From NCBI RefSeq assembly GCF_014192215.1, contig NZ_JACHXP010000010.1, positions 62,001-126,000 of the forward strand: a stretch of 64,000 nucleotides of DNA, written 5' to 3'. Origin of the DNA: Halomonas cerina (GTDB lineage Bacteria > Pseudomonadota > Gammaproteobacteria > Pseudomonadales > Halomonadaceae). Each line of letters opens with the position of its first letter. Position 1 is the stretch's first letter. Shown here piece by piece: positions 24,527 to 33,168 of the stretch. The notes beneath the pieces are model-generated. The model was not told the DNA's origin, made no database searches, and saw nothing but the letters and a program-made list of their open reading frames with translations. A program made the translations under genes and the position numbers.

Positions 24527-26248
24527 ATGCGCGCCACCGACCTGTTGATCGCCACCCTCAAGGAAACCCCCGCCGACGCCGAGGTCATCAGCCACCAGCT
24601 GATGCTGCGCGCGGGCATGATCCGTCGCCTGACCTCCGGCCTCTATACCTGGCTGCCGCTGGGCCTCAAGACCCTGCGCAAGGTCGAACGCATCGTCCGC
24701 GAGGAGATGGACCGCGCCGGTGCCCAGGAGGTGCTGATGCCCGCCGTCCAGCCGGCAGAGCTATGGCAGGAGTCCGGCCGCTGGGAGCAGTACGGGCCTG
24801 AGCTATTGCGCCTCAAGGATCGTCACGATCGCGACTACTGCGTCGGCCCCACCCACGAGGAGGTGATCACCGACCTGGTGCGCAAGGAGATCGCCAGCTA
24901 CAAGCAGCTGCCGGCCAACTTCTACCAGATCCAGACCAAGTTCCGCGACGAGATCCGCCCGCGCTTCGGGGTGATGCGTTCCCGCGAGTTCCTCATGAAG
25001 GATGCCTATTCCTTCCACGTGGACGAGGCCTCGCTGATGGAGACCTACCAGCGGATGTATGACGCCTACGTGCGCATCTTCACTCGCCTGGGTCTGAACT
25101 TCCGCCCGGTGATCGCCGATACCGGCGCCATCGGCGGCACCGACTCCCACGAGTTCCACGTGCTGGCCGACTCCGGCGAGGACGACATCGTCTTCTCCAC
25201 CGCGTCCGACTACGCCGCCAACATGGAGAAGGCCGAGGCCCTGCCGGCACCGCCAGGCAGCGAGGTCGAACGCCCCGCGCCCGGCGAGGCCCTGCACCTG
25301 GTCGACACCCCCGATGCCCGGACCATCAAGGCGCTGGTCGAGCAGCACGGCCTACCCATCGAGAAGACCCTCAAGACCCTGATGGTCCACGGCGTCGAGG
25401 GTGGTCTGGTGGCCCTGCTGGTGCGCGGCGACCACGAACTCAACGAGATCAAGGCCGAGAACCAGCCCGAGGTGGCCAGCCCCCTGACCATGGCCGGCGA
25501 GGAGGAGATCCGTGCCGCGGTGGGGGCCGGCCCCGGCTCGCTCGGCCCGGTGGGTCTCGAGATGCCGATCATCATCGACCGCAGCGTGGCCCTGATGAGC
25601 GACTTCGGCGCCGGTGCCAACGTCGACGGCAAGCACTACTTCGGCATCAACTGGGAGCGCGATGTGGTCCTGCCCCGGGTCGCCGACCTGCGCAACGTGG
25701 TCGAGGGCGACCCCTCCCCGGATGGTCAGGGCACCCTGTCGATCAAGCGCGGCATCGAGGTCGGCCACGTCTTCCAGCTGGGCCGCAAGTACAGCGAGGC
25801 GATGAACGCCACCGTGCTCGGTGACGAAGGCCGTGAAGTGCATCCCTGGATGGGCTGCTATGGGATCGGGGTGACTCGGGTCGTGGCCGCCGCCATCGAG
25901 CAGAACCACGACGCCGCCGGTATCATCTGGCCCGACGCCATCGCCCCCTTCCATCTCGCGCTGGTACCGATGAACGCCCACAAGTCGCAGCGGGTGCGCG
26001 AGGAGAGCGAACGCCTCTACCAGGCCCTCACCGCCGCCGGCTTCGAGGTGCTGCTGGATGACCGCGACCTGCGGCCGGGGGTCAAGTTCGCCGATCATGA
26101 ACTGATGGGTCTGCCCCATCGCCTGGTGGTCGGCGACCGTGGCCTGGACAAGGGAGAACTGGAATACAAGGGACGCCGTGACAGCGATGCCACCATGGTG
26201 CCGGCCGGAGAAATCCTCGACTTCCTGGGCAAGAAGATCGCGAGCTGA
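24527..26248 (+). CDS. proS: Proline--tRNA ligase
   Basis: 573 residues, the length of the bacterial ProS with an inserted editing domain. Class II motif 1 lies in [24 protein letters not shown] in its standard place, motif 2 is [19 protein letters not shown], and motif 3 is [17 protein letters not shown]. The editing (INS) domain occupies roughly residues 225-400 and removes mischarged alanine. AGGA precedes ATG 24527, giving the family length; longer in-frame starts would add an unrelated leader. Confidence 0.96.
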   Translation: MRATDLLIATLKETPADAEVISHQLMLRAGMIRRLTSGLYTWLPLGLKTLRKVERIVREEMDRAGAQEVLMPAVQPAELWQESGRWEQYGPELLRLKDRHDRDYCVGPTHEEVITDLVRKEIASYKQLPANFYQIQTKFRDEIRPRFGVMRSREFLMKDAYSFHVDEASLMETYQRMYDAYVRIFTRLGLNFRPVIADTGAIGGTDSHEFHVLADSGEDDIVFSTASDYAANMEKAEALPAPPGSEVERPAPGEALHLVDTPDARTIKALVEQHGLPIEKTLKTLMVHGVEGGLVALLVRGDHELNEIKAENQPEVASPLTMAGEEEIRAAVGAGPGSLGPVGLEMPIIIDRSVALMSDFGAGANVDGKHYFGINWERDVVLPRVADLRNVVEGDPSPDGQGTLSIKRGIEVGHVFQLGRKYSEAMNATVLGDEGREVHPWMGCYGIGVTRVVAAAIEQNHDAAGIIWPDAIAPFHLALVPMNAHKSQRVREESERLYQALTAAGFEVLLDDRDLRPGVKFADHELMGLPHRLVVGDRGLDKGELEYKGRRDSDATMVPAGEILDFLGKKIAS

Positions 26249-26270
26249 GCGTTGGCGGGCCGCCGTGGTG

Positions 26271-26894
26271 ATGGCCTGCGGCCTGCTGGCGATGCCCGTC
26301 TCGGGCCAGGAGGGTGACACCTTCCTGGCGGCCCTGCCGGTCGTCTCGTCGCCTTCGCCGATGCCTTCCCCCGACACGCTGCGCGATACCTTCGCCGGCA
26401 GCCGCGAGGCGACACGCTCGCCGGCCGAGGTCTGGGCCGCTCGCCAGTGGGTCAATACCATGGCGCCCCGGCTCGCCGGTCGCATGCCGGACCCGGCCCG
26501 GCACCAAACGCTGCTTACCCGGATCTATCACGAAGCAAGGCTGGCCGGGCTGAGCCCGGAACTGGTGTTGGCGGTGATCCAGGTGGAGAGCGCCTTTCAG
26601 GCCGAGGCCGTCTCCTCAGCCGGCGCCGTGGGCCTGATGCAGATCATGCCGTTCTGGATCCGCGAACTGGGCCTGCCTGCCGACGACCTTAAGGACCCGC
26701 AGCGCAACCTGCGCTATGGCTGCACCATCCTGGCCCATTACCTGGCCGTGGAAGACGGCGACCTAACCCGGGCCCTGGCCCGCTACAATGGCAGTCTCGG
26801 CAAGACCTGGTACCCGGAGCGGGTGATGCGTGCCCTAAGCCGCCACTGGTCACCGGTGAGTCCCGCCGCCATGCCCGTCACCGCCGGGCGCTGA
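26271..26894 (+). CDS. Lytic transglycosylase (SLT, Slt70/MltC-type catalytic domain)
   Basis: About 207 residues. A hydrophobic leader (MACGLLAMPVSG) is followed by a catalytic domain with the general acid Glu in VIQVESAFQ, then SSAGAVGLMQIMP and LARYNGSLGKTWYP. It cleaves murein glycan strands in the periplasm. The start is uncertain: GTG at 26265 or 26268 and ATG at 26271 are all possible, and the signal peptide looks short of positive charge from any of them. It begins about 20 bp after proS and is probably cotranscribed. Confidence 0.85.
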   Translation: MACGLLAMPVSGQEGDTFLAALPVVSSPSPMPSPDTLRDTFAGSREATRSPAEVWAARQWVNTMAPRLAGRMPDPARHQTLLTRIYHEARLAGLSPELVLAVIQVESAFQAEAVSSAGAVGLMQIMPFWIRELGLPADDLKDPQRNLRYGCTILAHYLAVEDGDLTRALARYNGSLGKTWYPERVMRALSRHWSPVSPAAMPVTAGR

Positions 26895-26933
26895 CCCTTG
26901 GCGGGGCAAAAGCGGCCATAAGAAAATAAAAAA

Positions 26934-26955
26934 GGCCGACCCATTTGGGTCGGCC
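26934..26955 (-). terminator. Intrinsic terminator of the 38-residue membrane protein gene
   Basis: A perfect 9-bp stem, GGCCGACCC/GGGTCGGCC, with a 4-nt loop. On the minus strand it is followed by a long T-rich run (TTTTTTATTTTCTT). It lies 48 bp after the stop of the small gene. A nearby GGGGGG-ATAT-CCCCCC palindrome (26959-26974) may add to termination from the other side. Confidence 0.85.
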
Positions 26956-27002
26956 ACTGGGGGGATATCCCCCCTCCCCTGACGACTCTAGAGACGGCTG
27001 GC

Positions 27003-27119
27003 TCAGTGCTTTCTCTTACGACGACTGTCGTGAATGATGAAACCGACCCAGCCGCCCATGAATGCGACCATCATGCCGACGGTGACCAACCCGAAGATTA
27101 CGGCGTCATCCAGATACAT
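27003..27119 (-). CDS. 38-residue single-pass membrane protein
   Basis: A short gene easily missed: it starts MYLDDAVIFGLVTVGMM, has one hydrophobic helix of about 22 residues, and ends with a basic tail DSRRKRKH, which predicts the C-terminus inside. GGGAGGA lies about 7 bp before the ATG and a strong intrinsic terminator follows, so it is a free-standing transcription unit. Small proteins of this form are often regulators or subunits of membrane complexes; I cannot name one. It is unrelated to the flanking transglycosylase and FKBP genes. Confidence 0.75.
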   Translation of the reverse strand: MYLDDAVIFGLVTVGMMVAFMGGWVGFIIHDSRRKRKH

Positions 27120-27247
27120 GGTGGTGTCCTCCCGTCGCGATGTGTTGAGAGAACTTTAACCGGTCAGGGGAGGGAGAAAGCTGACCTGCATCAAGTTTCG
27201 CCGCCCGCGCGACGGGCGGCCCCAGCGTACTTGATCCAGGTCAGGTT

Positions 27248-27754
27248 TCACGGGACTTTCTTGTCCTCGACCTCGCGATGGTCGGTGCCCAGCGGCAGCG
27301 GATGCCCCTTGGCCAGCTCGGCGCGGGTCGCCTCGCGCACCTCGAGCACCTCGAGACGATAGCGCAGGGTCTGGCCGGCCAGAGGGTGGTTGGTGTCGAT
27401 CACCACGCTGTCGTCACGCACCTCGACGACGGTGACGATCTCGGGCCCGTCGTCGCCAGGGGTCTGGAAGCGCATACCCGGCACCAGGTTCTCGACCGGG
27501 AAGGCACTGCGTCCCACCTCGCGTACCAGGGTCTCATCCCGCAGGCCATAGGCGTCGGCGGGCATCAGGGTGACGCTGAGCTCGGCCCCCTCGGCACGGC
27601 CCTCCAAGGCGCGCTCGAGGCCGGGCATGAGGTTATCGTGGCCATGCAGGTATTCCAGTGGGCGCTGGCGGGCGCGGGAGTCGTCCAGGACCTGGCCGTC
27701 CTGGTCACAGAGCACATAGTGCAGCGTCACGACCCGTTGCGGGGCGATGGTCAT
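27248..27754 (-). CDS. FKBP-type peptidyl-prolyl isomerase, SlyD-like
   Basis: 168 residues. The pattern VTLHYVLCDQDGQVLDDS, PLEYLHGHDNLMPGLERAL and the inserted IF chaperone domain (ADAYGLRDE to DTNHPLAGQTL) is the SlyD arrangement. It lacks the long His-rich metal-binding tail of Escherichia coli SlyD and ends in a charged 20-residue tail. It should act as a cytoplasmic folding helper. It follows rfaH by 45 bp on the same strand. Confidence 0.9.
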   Translation of the reverse strand: MTIAPQRVVTLHYVLCDQDGQVLDDSRARQRPLEYLHGHDNLMPGLERALEGRAEGAELSVTLMPADAYGLRDETLVREVGRSAFPVENLVPGMRFQTPGDDGPEIVTVVEVRDDSVVIDTNHPLAGQTLRYRLEVLEVREATRAELAKGHPLPLGTDHREVEDKKVP

Positions 27755-27799
27755 CTGGCTCTCCTGAGGTAGGGGGATGAGTCGAAGGGGAATGGGACA

Positions 27800-28342
27800 C
27801 TAGTCGCGCCGGCGCAGCTGGCCAACCGGCATCTCCAGGCGCTGCTGCTTGTGGAGCATGTTGAGCAGCACGATGGCCCGCTCCTCGCCCTTGTGGCTGG
27901 CGAAGATCGCCTGCAGATCCTTGAAAGGGCCCTCGCTGATCTCGACCACCTCGCCGGCACGGAAGTAGACGTTCGTGCTCGCCGCATCGTCGTCGCTGGC
28001 ATGATGGCGCAGCGTCTCGACTAGGTCGTCACTGACCGGCACCGGCAGGTCGAGCCCGAAGGTGACGATTCTCAATACACCGCGCGTGGAACGGATCGGC
28101 CGCCAGTTGCTCTCGAGCCGGTCGAGGCGGATGAACAGGTAATGGGGGAACAATGGCTCGTCGATCCACGTCAGCTTGCCACGACGCTTCTTCTGTACCT
28201 GGAGTACCGGATGGAAGATCTCGTAGTCCTGGTTGCCCAGATGCTCGGCTGCACGGAAGGATTCGCCGCCCTTGCACTGGATGACATACCAGCGCGGGAT
28301 AGCATCCTGAGCCTCTTCCTGAGGCCTCTGTTCGTCGCTCAT
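27800..28342 (-). CDS. rfaH: Transcription antiterminator RfaH (NusG paralogue)
   Basis: 180 residues: an NGN domain starting RWYVIQCKGGESFRAAEHL with FPHYLFIRL, and a C-terminal KOW region beginning about VYFRAGEVVEISEGPFKDL. RfaH binds RNA polymerase at ops elements and couples transcription to translation of long envelope or polysaccharide operons. No ops site was identified in this window. The N-terminal acidic extension of about 15 residues is unusual but short. Confidence 0.88.
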   Translation of the reverse strand: MSDEQRPQEEAQDAIPRWYVIQCKGGESFRAAEHLGNQDYEIFHPVLQVQKKRRGKLTWIDEPLFPHYLFIRLDRLESNWRPIRSTRGVLRIVTFGLDLPVPVSDDLVETLRHHASDDDAASTNVYFRAGEVVEISEGPFKDLQAIFASHKGEERAIVLLNMLHKQQRLEMPVGQLRRRD

Positions 28343-28525
28343 GTCGTACCTGTCGGGTTGGTGCTGGTATCACTGCCGGGGCTCTGCAACAATCCCTGCC
28401 CATGCCGGGACCGGTCGATCCGGCCCGGGTGATGAGCGGCCCGGCTGCCGGTTCCCGATGTTACCATCGTTGACCTCGGTCCGTGGCCCCGGCCAAGACC
28501 CGAGACGCAAGGAGTGCTGTCCGCC

Positions 28526-29893
28526 ATGCCCAGCCCCCCCGTTCACCGCAGCTGGCGGGATGCCCTGTCGATCTACCTGCAGGCGCCCGTGATCACCATG
28601 CTGTTTTTGGGCTTCTCGGCCGGCTTGCCCTTCCTGCTGGTGTTCTCGACCCTCTCGGCCTGGCTGCGCAGCGAGGGCGTGGAGGTGGCGGCCATCGGCT
28701 TCTTCGCCTGGATCGGCATGCTCTACTCGATCAAGTTCTTCTGGGCACCGGTGGTCGACCGCCTGGCCCTCCCGGGCCTGACCCGCGCCCTCGGCCAGCG
28801 CCGTGGCTGGATGCTGCTGGCGCAGGCGATGATTGTCACCGGCTTGGTGGGCCTCTCCACCCTGGACCCGGTGAGCCATCTGCCCCTGGTCGCCGGCTTC
28901 GCGCTGCTGGTCGCCTTCGGCTCGGCGACCCAGGACATCGCCATCGACGCCTTCCGCATCGAGTCGGCCCCGGAGGACACTCAGGCCGCCATGGCCTCCA
29001 CCTACATCATCGGCTACCGTGGCGGCCTGCTGGCCGCCGGTGCCGGCGCCCTCTACGTGGCCTCGCTGGCCTCCTGGGAGGCGGCCTACCTGGCCATGGC
29101 CGCCCTGGTGGGCGTGGGCGTGGTCACCGTGCTGCTGCGTCCCGAGCCGGCGCGGCTCTCGCTGACCACCCAGCTGATCCATGAGCCTCGGGTGCGCGCC
29201 TTCCTGCGCGCCAGCCGCGGCAGACCACGCCTCCTGCGCCGCCTCGGGGCCTGGGTCACGGGGGCCATCGTCTGTCCCTTCACCGACTTCTTCTCCCGCC
29301 ATCGGCACCGCGCCCTGTGGCTGCTGCTGTTCGTGGCGGTGTTCCGGATCAGCGACCTGGCGATGGCCTCCATGGCCAATCCGCTCTACATCGACCTGGG
29401 CTTCAGCTTGGCGACCATCGCCAACGTGACCAACGTCTTCGGCATCGCCATGAGCATCGGCGGCGGCATGCTCGGCGGGCTGCTGGTGGCGCGCTACGGT
29501 ATCGGGCCCATCCTGGTGCTGGGAGCGGTCGCGGCGGCCCTGACCAACCTGCTGTTCGTGGCCCTGGCCCTGGTCGGTGACCGGCTGCCGATGCTGGTGA
29601 TGGCCATCGTCGGCGACAACCTGGCCAATGGCCTGGCCAGCGCGGTGTTCATCGCTTTCCTGTCGAGCCTGACGGCCCGGGCCTACACGGCAACCCAGTA
29701 TGCGCTGTTCTCATCGCTGATGACTCTGCCCGGTAAGTTCCTCAGCGGTTTCGGCGGGCTGGTGGTCGCCGGTCAGGGCTATGCCACCTTCTTCCTCGTT
29801 TCCACGGCACTCGGCCTGCCGGCGATCCTGCTGGCGATCTGGATCCGCCGTGACCCGTCGCTGGTCCCACCCGCCACGCCCCGCTCGGCATGA
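28526..29893 (+). CDS. MFS permease, AmpG-like
   Basis: 455 residues with about 12-14 membrane helices. The opening FLGFSAGLPFLLVFSTLSAWLRSEGV and FFWAPVVDRLALPG are typical of AmpG, which imports anhydromuropeptides for cell-wall recycling; QDIAIDAFRIE is a further AmpG hallmark. The ATG at 28526 has AAGGAG 11 bp upstream; GTG 28514 is the alternative. It is divergent from rfaH. Confidence 0.88.
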   Translation: MPSPPVHRSWRDALSIYLQAPVITMLFLGFSAGLPFLLVFSTLSAWLRSEGVEVAAIGFFAWIGMLYSIKFFWAPVVDRLALPGLTRALGQRRGWMLLAQAMIVTGLVGLSTLDPVSHLPLVAGFALLVAFGSATQDIAIDAFRIESAPEDTQAAMASTYIIGYRGGLLAAGAGALYVASLASWEAAYLAMAALVGVGVVTVLLRPEPARLSLTTQLIHEPRVRAFLRASRGRPRLLRRLGAWVTGAIVCPFTDFFSRHRHRALWLLLFVAVFRISDLAMASMANPLYIDLGFSLATIANVTNVFGIAMSIGGGMLGGLLVARYGIGPILVLGAVAAALTNLLFVALALVGDRLPMLVMAIVGDNLANGLASAVFIAFLSSLTARAYTATQYALFSSLMTLPGKFLSGFGGLVVAGQGYATFFLVSTALGLPAILLAIWIRRDPSLVPPATPRSA

Positions 29894-29914
29894 CGGGCGA
29901 GGCCATGGCGATGC

Positions 29915-31738
29915 TCACAGCTGCTGGCGCAGCCACTCCAGCGCGCCGGGGGTAGCCCGCCACTGGTCACGCATCAGAGTCCGGTACTGCCAGGCCTCGG
30001 CTCGCGAGCCGGGGGTCGCGGCGACATCGTTGCCGCCGGGCACCGGTCGCGGATTCTCGGCACACAGCAGCTCGGCGGCATGGGGATTGTGATGCCGGGC
30101 CTGGGCCAGCGCCTCGCGCGCCTGCTCGCGGCGGTCGAGACGCAGCAGCGCCAGCACCTTGCCCATCAGCATGCCGAGCAGCGGCTCGTCCTCTCCCGGC
30201 CGGTGCAGCGCCTGCTCGCTCATCGCCAGCGCTTCATCGTCGCGCCCCTCGCGCAGCAACTGGTCGAGTACCAGCTCGCGAAGGCCCAGGCTGTCCTGAT
30301 CATCCAGGGCGAGCAACCGCTCGGCGAGCTCCCGCGAGCGTTGGCGTGCCCCCCGTTCCATGCCGACCACCAGGGCCAGGCCGGTGCGCAGCAGCACGGC
30401 GTTGTCGGCGGTATCCCATAGGAAGGGACCCTCGCCGGCGGCCCGCACCTGGTCGAGCCAGCGCTCGAGGCGGTCGGCCAGCGGCGCGAAGAGGCTCGGC
30501 ACCATCCACGGCAGGCTGCCGAAGCGGCTAGTGAGTGCCAGCGCCAGGCACTGGACCACAGCGGGTGAATCGAGCCACTCGGGATGGGCGCACAGCGCCG
30601 GCAGCCACTCGCCGGCCTGGGGCCAGGGGTCGGCCTCGAAGCCCAGCGGCGCCTCGCTGTCGACCGAAGCCTGGAACAGCCGCTGCCAGGCGGCATGCAG
30701 GGTATCCTCCCGGGCCGTGGCGTGATAGGCGAGTGAGCCATCCGCCTCGACGCGCACCGCCAGGCGTGGCGCGGTAGGCAGCGCCTCGAGCAGCGCCTGC
30801 AGCGACATCAGCGGCTCGGCTAGGTCCTCCTCGGCATTGAGCAGCTGCTCGGCCAACGTCGCCCCGGGATTCGCGGCCAGATCGGCCAGGAACTGCAGCT
30901 GTTCCGACTCGAGATCGCCCTGGCGGGCGAGGCGCCGGAACCAGAAGCGCGAGCGCTCCGCGGCCTCCTGCTCATGACCCTCGTGGAGCAGCAGCATGGC
31001 CTCGATGTAGGCCAGGGTCGGCGAGTCGGGTAGTGCCTGCTGGGCCCGCACGAAGGCGGCCCGGGCGCTGTCCAGATCGTCATTATCGAGATGCATCAGG
31101 CACAGCCGCTCCAACGCTACGCCACGCAGGAACAGCGGCCCGCGCGTGAGCACCTCGTCGAGCAGCGCCTCGCGCTTGCGGTGGAACCCCCGCTCCTGAT
31201 AGAGATCGACGAGCAGCTCGAAGGCCGGCTCGGCCTGCTCGGGCAGCCGGTCCCAGTCGGCGTGATCGAACAGCGCCTCGAGGATCTGCTGGGCGCGGCC
31301 GCGCTGGCCGGACTCGGCGGCGATCAGCCCGGCCTCGAGCAACGCCTGGGCCGGGGCCCGACCGCTAGCCAGCGCCGCCTTGAGGGTGGCGCCCTTCCAC
31401 TCCCGCAATGACAGCATCCACATCAGATGGGACGGCACGTGCCCCGGCAGGTGCACCGCGCCGCAGCAGTGCTTCATCTTGCGCCCTGAGTCGCACCAGC
31501 AGGGCTCGTTGCGACCCGGCCGGGCCAGGGGCTCGGGCGCGAAGTCGAGCCGCTCGAGAGGGGTCTGGGACCACAGTTCCGGTGCCAGCGCCTGGGCCAG
31601 CGCCGGGTCGCCGCCGACCAGGGACGGCCCCTCGCGGCGCGCCCAGGCCATCAATGTCGGGTAGCGCTCATCCTCCCGGATCACCGCCAGGGCCCCCGAG
31701 GCATACCCCAGCAGTTGCTCGACCCATACTGCCAGCAT
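29915..31738 (-). CDS. SEC-C motif and TPR-like repeat protein
   Basis: 607 residues. A SEC-C zinc motif, CWCDSGRKMKHCCG, lies near residues 80-93. The rest is helical with TPR-like repeats (for example RGVALERLCLMHLDNDDLDSARAAF in the middle and near 500-570). SEC-C motifs bind zinc and occur in SecA and in many uncharacterised proteins. GGGAGG before ATG 31738 sets the start; the longer frame is not supported. Function unknown; it faces the AmpG-like gene at its 3' end. Confidence 0.82.
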   Translation of the reverse strand: MLAVWVEQLLGYASGALAVIREDERYPTLMAWARREGPSLVGGDPALAQALAPELWSQTPLERLDFAPEPLARPGRNEPCWCDSGRKMKHCCGAVHLPGHVPSHLMWMLSLREWKGATLKAALASGRAPAQALLEAGLIAAESGQRGRAQQILEALFDHADWDRLPEQAEPAFELLVDLYQERGFHRKREALLDEVLTRGPLFLRGVALERLCLMHLDNDDLDSARAAFVRAQQALPDSPTLAYIEAMLLLHEGHEQEAAERSRFWFRRLARQGDLESEQLQFLADLAANPGATLAEQLLNAEEDLAEPLMSLQALLEALPTAPRLAVRVEADGSLAYHATAREDTLHAAWQRLFQASVDSEAPLGFEADPWPQAGEWLPALCAHPEWLDSPAVVQCLALALTSRFGSLPWMVPSLFAPLADRLERWLDQVRAAGEGPFLWDTADNAVLLRTGLALVVGMERGARQRSRELAERLLALDDQDSLGLRELVLDQLLREGRDDEALAMSEQALHRPGEDEPLLGMLMGKVLALLRLDRREQAREALAQARHHNPHAAELLCAENPRPVPGGNDVAATPGSRAEAWQYRTLMRDQWRATPGALEWLRQQL

Positions 31739-31802
31739 CGCCGCCTCCCATACCGGAAAACCGCACAGTCTACCAGCCGCCCGCGGTCCTGGGCAGGGCC
31801 TG

Positions 31803-33047
31803 TCAGGCCGTGGTGCGAGCCAGCAGCGGCCGGGTACGGGCATGCATGTCGAGCCGTGCGCCCAGCCGTACCAGGTTCCAGTAGTGGCCATTGAGGGTCC
31901 GTGACAGCAGCAGGGTATCCACCGGTGGCTGCAGGCGGTCCATGGCGGCCCATACCTTGGGACTCAGTTCGCGCAGGCGCCGATGCACCCGCACGTCACC
32001 GAAGTCGCTGGGCCCCGGCGTGAAAAGCGGCGCGATGGCCTCGGCGGCCTCACGGTAGAGCGACAGCGGCGCGCCCTGTCCCTGGCGCCCCCCCAACGCC
32101 AACAGGGCCTCGTCCATGGCCATGGGGTCCATAGCCAGCGTCGCCTCGAGAAGGCGCATCATGGCCGAGAGGCGGGCTTCGGGGACGAGGATCACCGCGC
32201 CCAGGTCATAGATCACCAGTCGTCCCTGGTCGTCGGCGGCAAAGTTGCCGGCGTGAGGATCGGCATGCAGTTCGCCATGGGTGAAGAGCTCCTCGGTGAG
32301 CCAGTCGGCCAGGGTCGTGGCGATGCGCTGGCGGAGCGCATCCTCGGCGTCCTCCAACTCGCGCAGCGGGGTGCCGGCGACGTAGCGCATGGCCAGCACA
32401 TGCGGACCGCACAGGTCGGGCAGCGGTTCGGGAATCACCAGGTGCTCGAGGTGAGCATAGCGGGCTCGGTAGCGGGCCAGCGCCTCGGCCTCGGCGTGGT
32501 AGTCGAGTTCGCCGCGCAGGCTTACCGCGAGTTCCTCGAACAGCGCGTCGAGCCGCGCCTGGGGCACGTTGAGCCAACGTCCCAGGCGCATGAGCCGCCG
32601 CACCTGCACCAGGTCCCGCTCCAGCACCTGCTCGAGGCCGGGATATTGCACCTTGAGCACCACCGTCTCACCCTGTCGGGTCACGGCCCGATGCACCTGG
32701 CCCATGGAGGCGCTGGCGAAGGGACGCGGCTCGATCTCGCGGAAGGTGGCGTCGAGATCCTTGAAATGCGCCTCCAAGGGCCGGCGGATGCTTTCCCAGG
32801 GCATCGGTTCGGCCTGTCGCTGCAGGCGGGAGAGCTCCTCGGCGAGGTCAGGCGGCAACAGGTCATCCCACTGGGACATGATCTGGGCCAGCTTCATGGC
32901 TGGCCCCTTGAGTTCGGAGAGCCCCTCGAACAGCGCCTCGCCGAGCGCACGCCAGTCGGCCTGACCGCCGAGGCGGGTACGGATCAAGGCGCCGCCCGTG
33001 CGGGCCCCGAGGCCCAGCAAGCGGCGGGTGCGACCACGCTCGCGCAT
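31803..33047 (-). CDS. ABC1/AarF-family kinase-like protein (UbiB family)
   Basis: 414 residues with the ABC1 signature set: KLAQIMSQ (KxGQ-type helix, here with Ala in place of Gly), ASMGQVHRA nucleotide loop, VVLKVQYPG with the lysine, and HGELHADPHAGNFAADD with IYDLGAV as catalytic and metal sites. The family supports ubiquinone biosynthesis or lipid metabolism with ATPase activity. It is not beside ubiE/ubiJ, so it may be a paralogue and not UbiB itself. GGGAGAGAT precedes ATG 33047. It is divergent from topB. Confidence 0.88.
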   Translation of the reverse strand: MRERGRTRRLLGLGARTGGALIRTRLGGQADWRALGEALFEGLSELKGPAMKLAQIMSQWDDLLPPDLAEELSRLQRQAEPMPWESIRRPLEAHFKDLDATFREIEPRPFASASMGQVHRAVTRQGETVVLKVQYPGLEQVLERDLVQVRRLMRLGRWLNVPQARLDALFEELAVSLRGELDYHAEAEALARYRARYAHLEHLVIPEPLPDLCGPHVLAMRYVAGTPLRELEDAEDALRQRIATTLADWLTEELFTHGELHADPHAGNFAADDQGRLVIYDLGAVILVPEARLSAMMRLLEATLAMDPMAMDEALLALGGRQGQGAPLSLYREAAEAIAPLFTPGPSDFGDVRVHRRLRELSPKVWAAMDRLQPPVDTLLLSRTLNGHYWNLVRLGARLDMHARTRPLLARTTA

Positions 33048-33168
33048 GTTATCTCTCCCGAAGATTTTTCCGATACAATAATTGTACACCAAACTGGTAA
33101 GGCTACATCTGGCAGGCCCCCATGAATACTGGAAGAATGTCCATCTCCTGACCATCACGCGAGGTCCC

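Noticed and set aside
31803-33047. Naming the ABC1 protein ubiB
   Set aside because: The ubiE-ubiJ-ubiB cluster is not here and the KxGQ Gly is replaced, so paralogy is likely.
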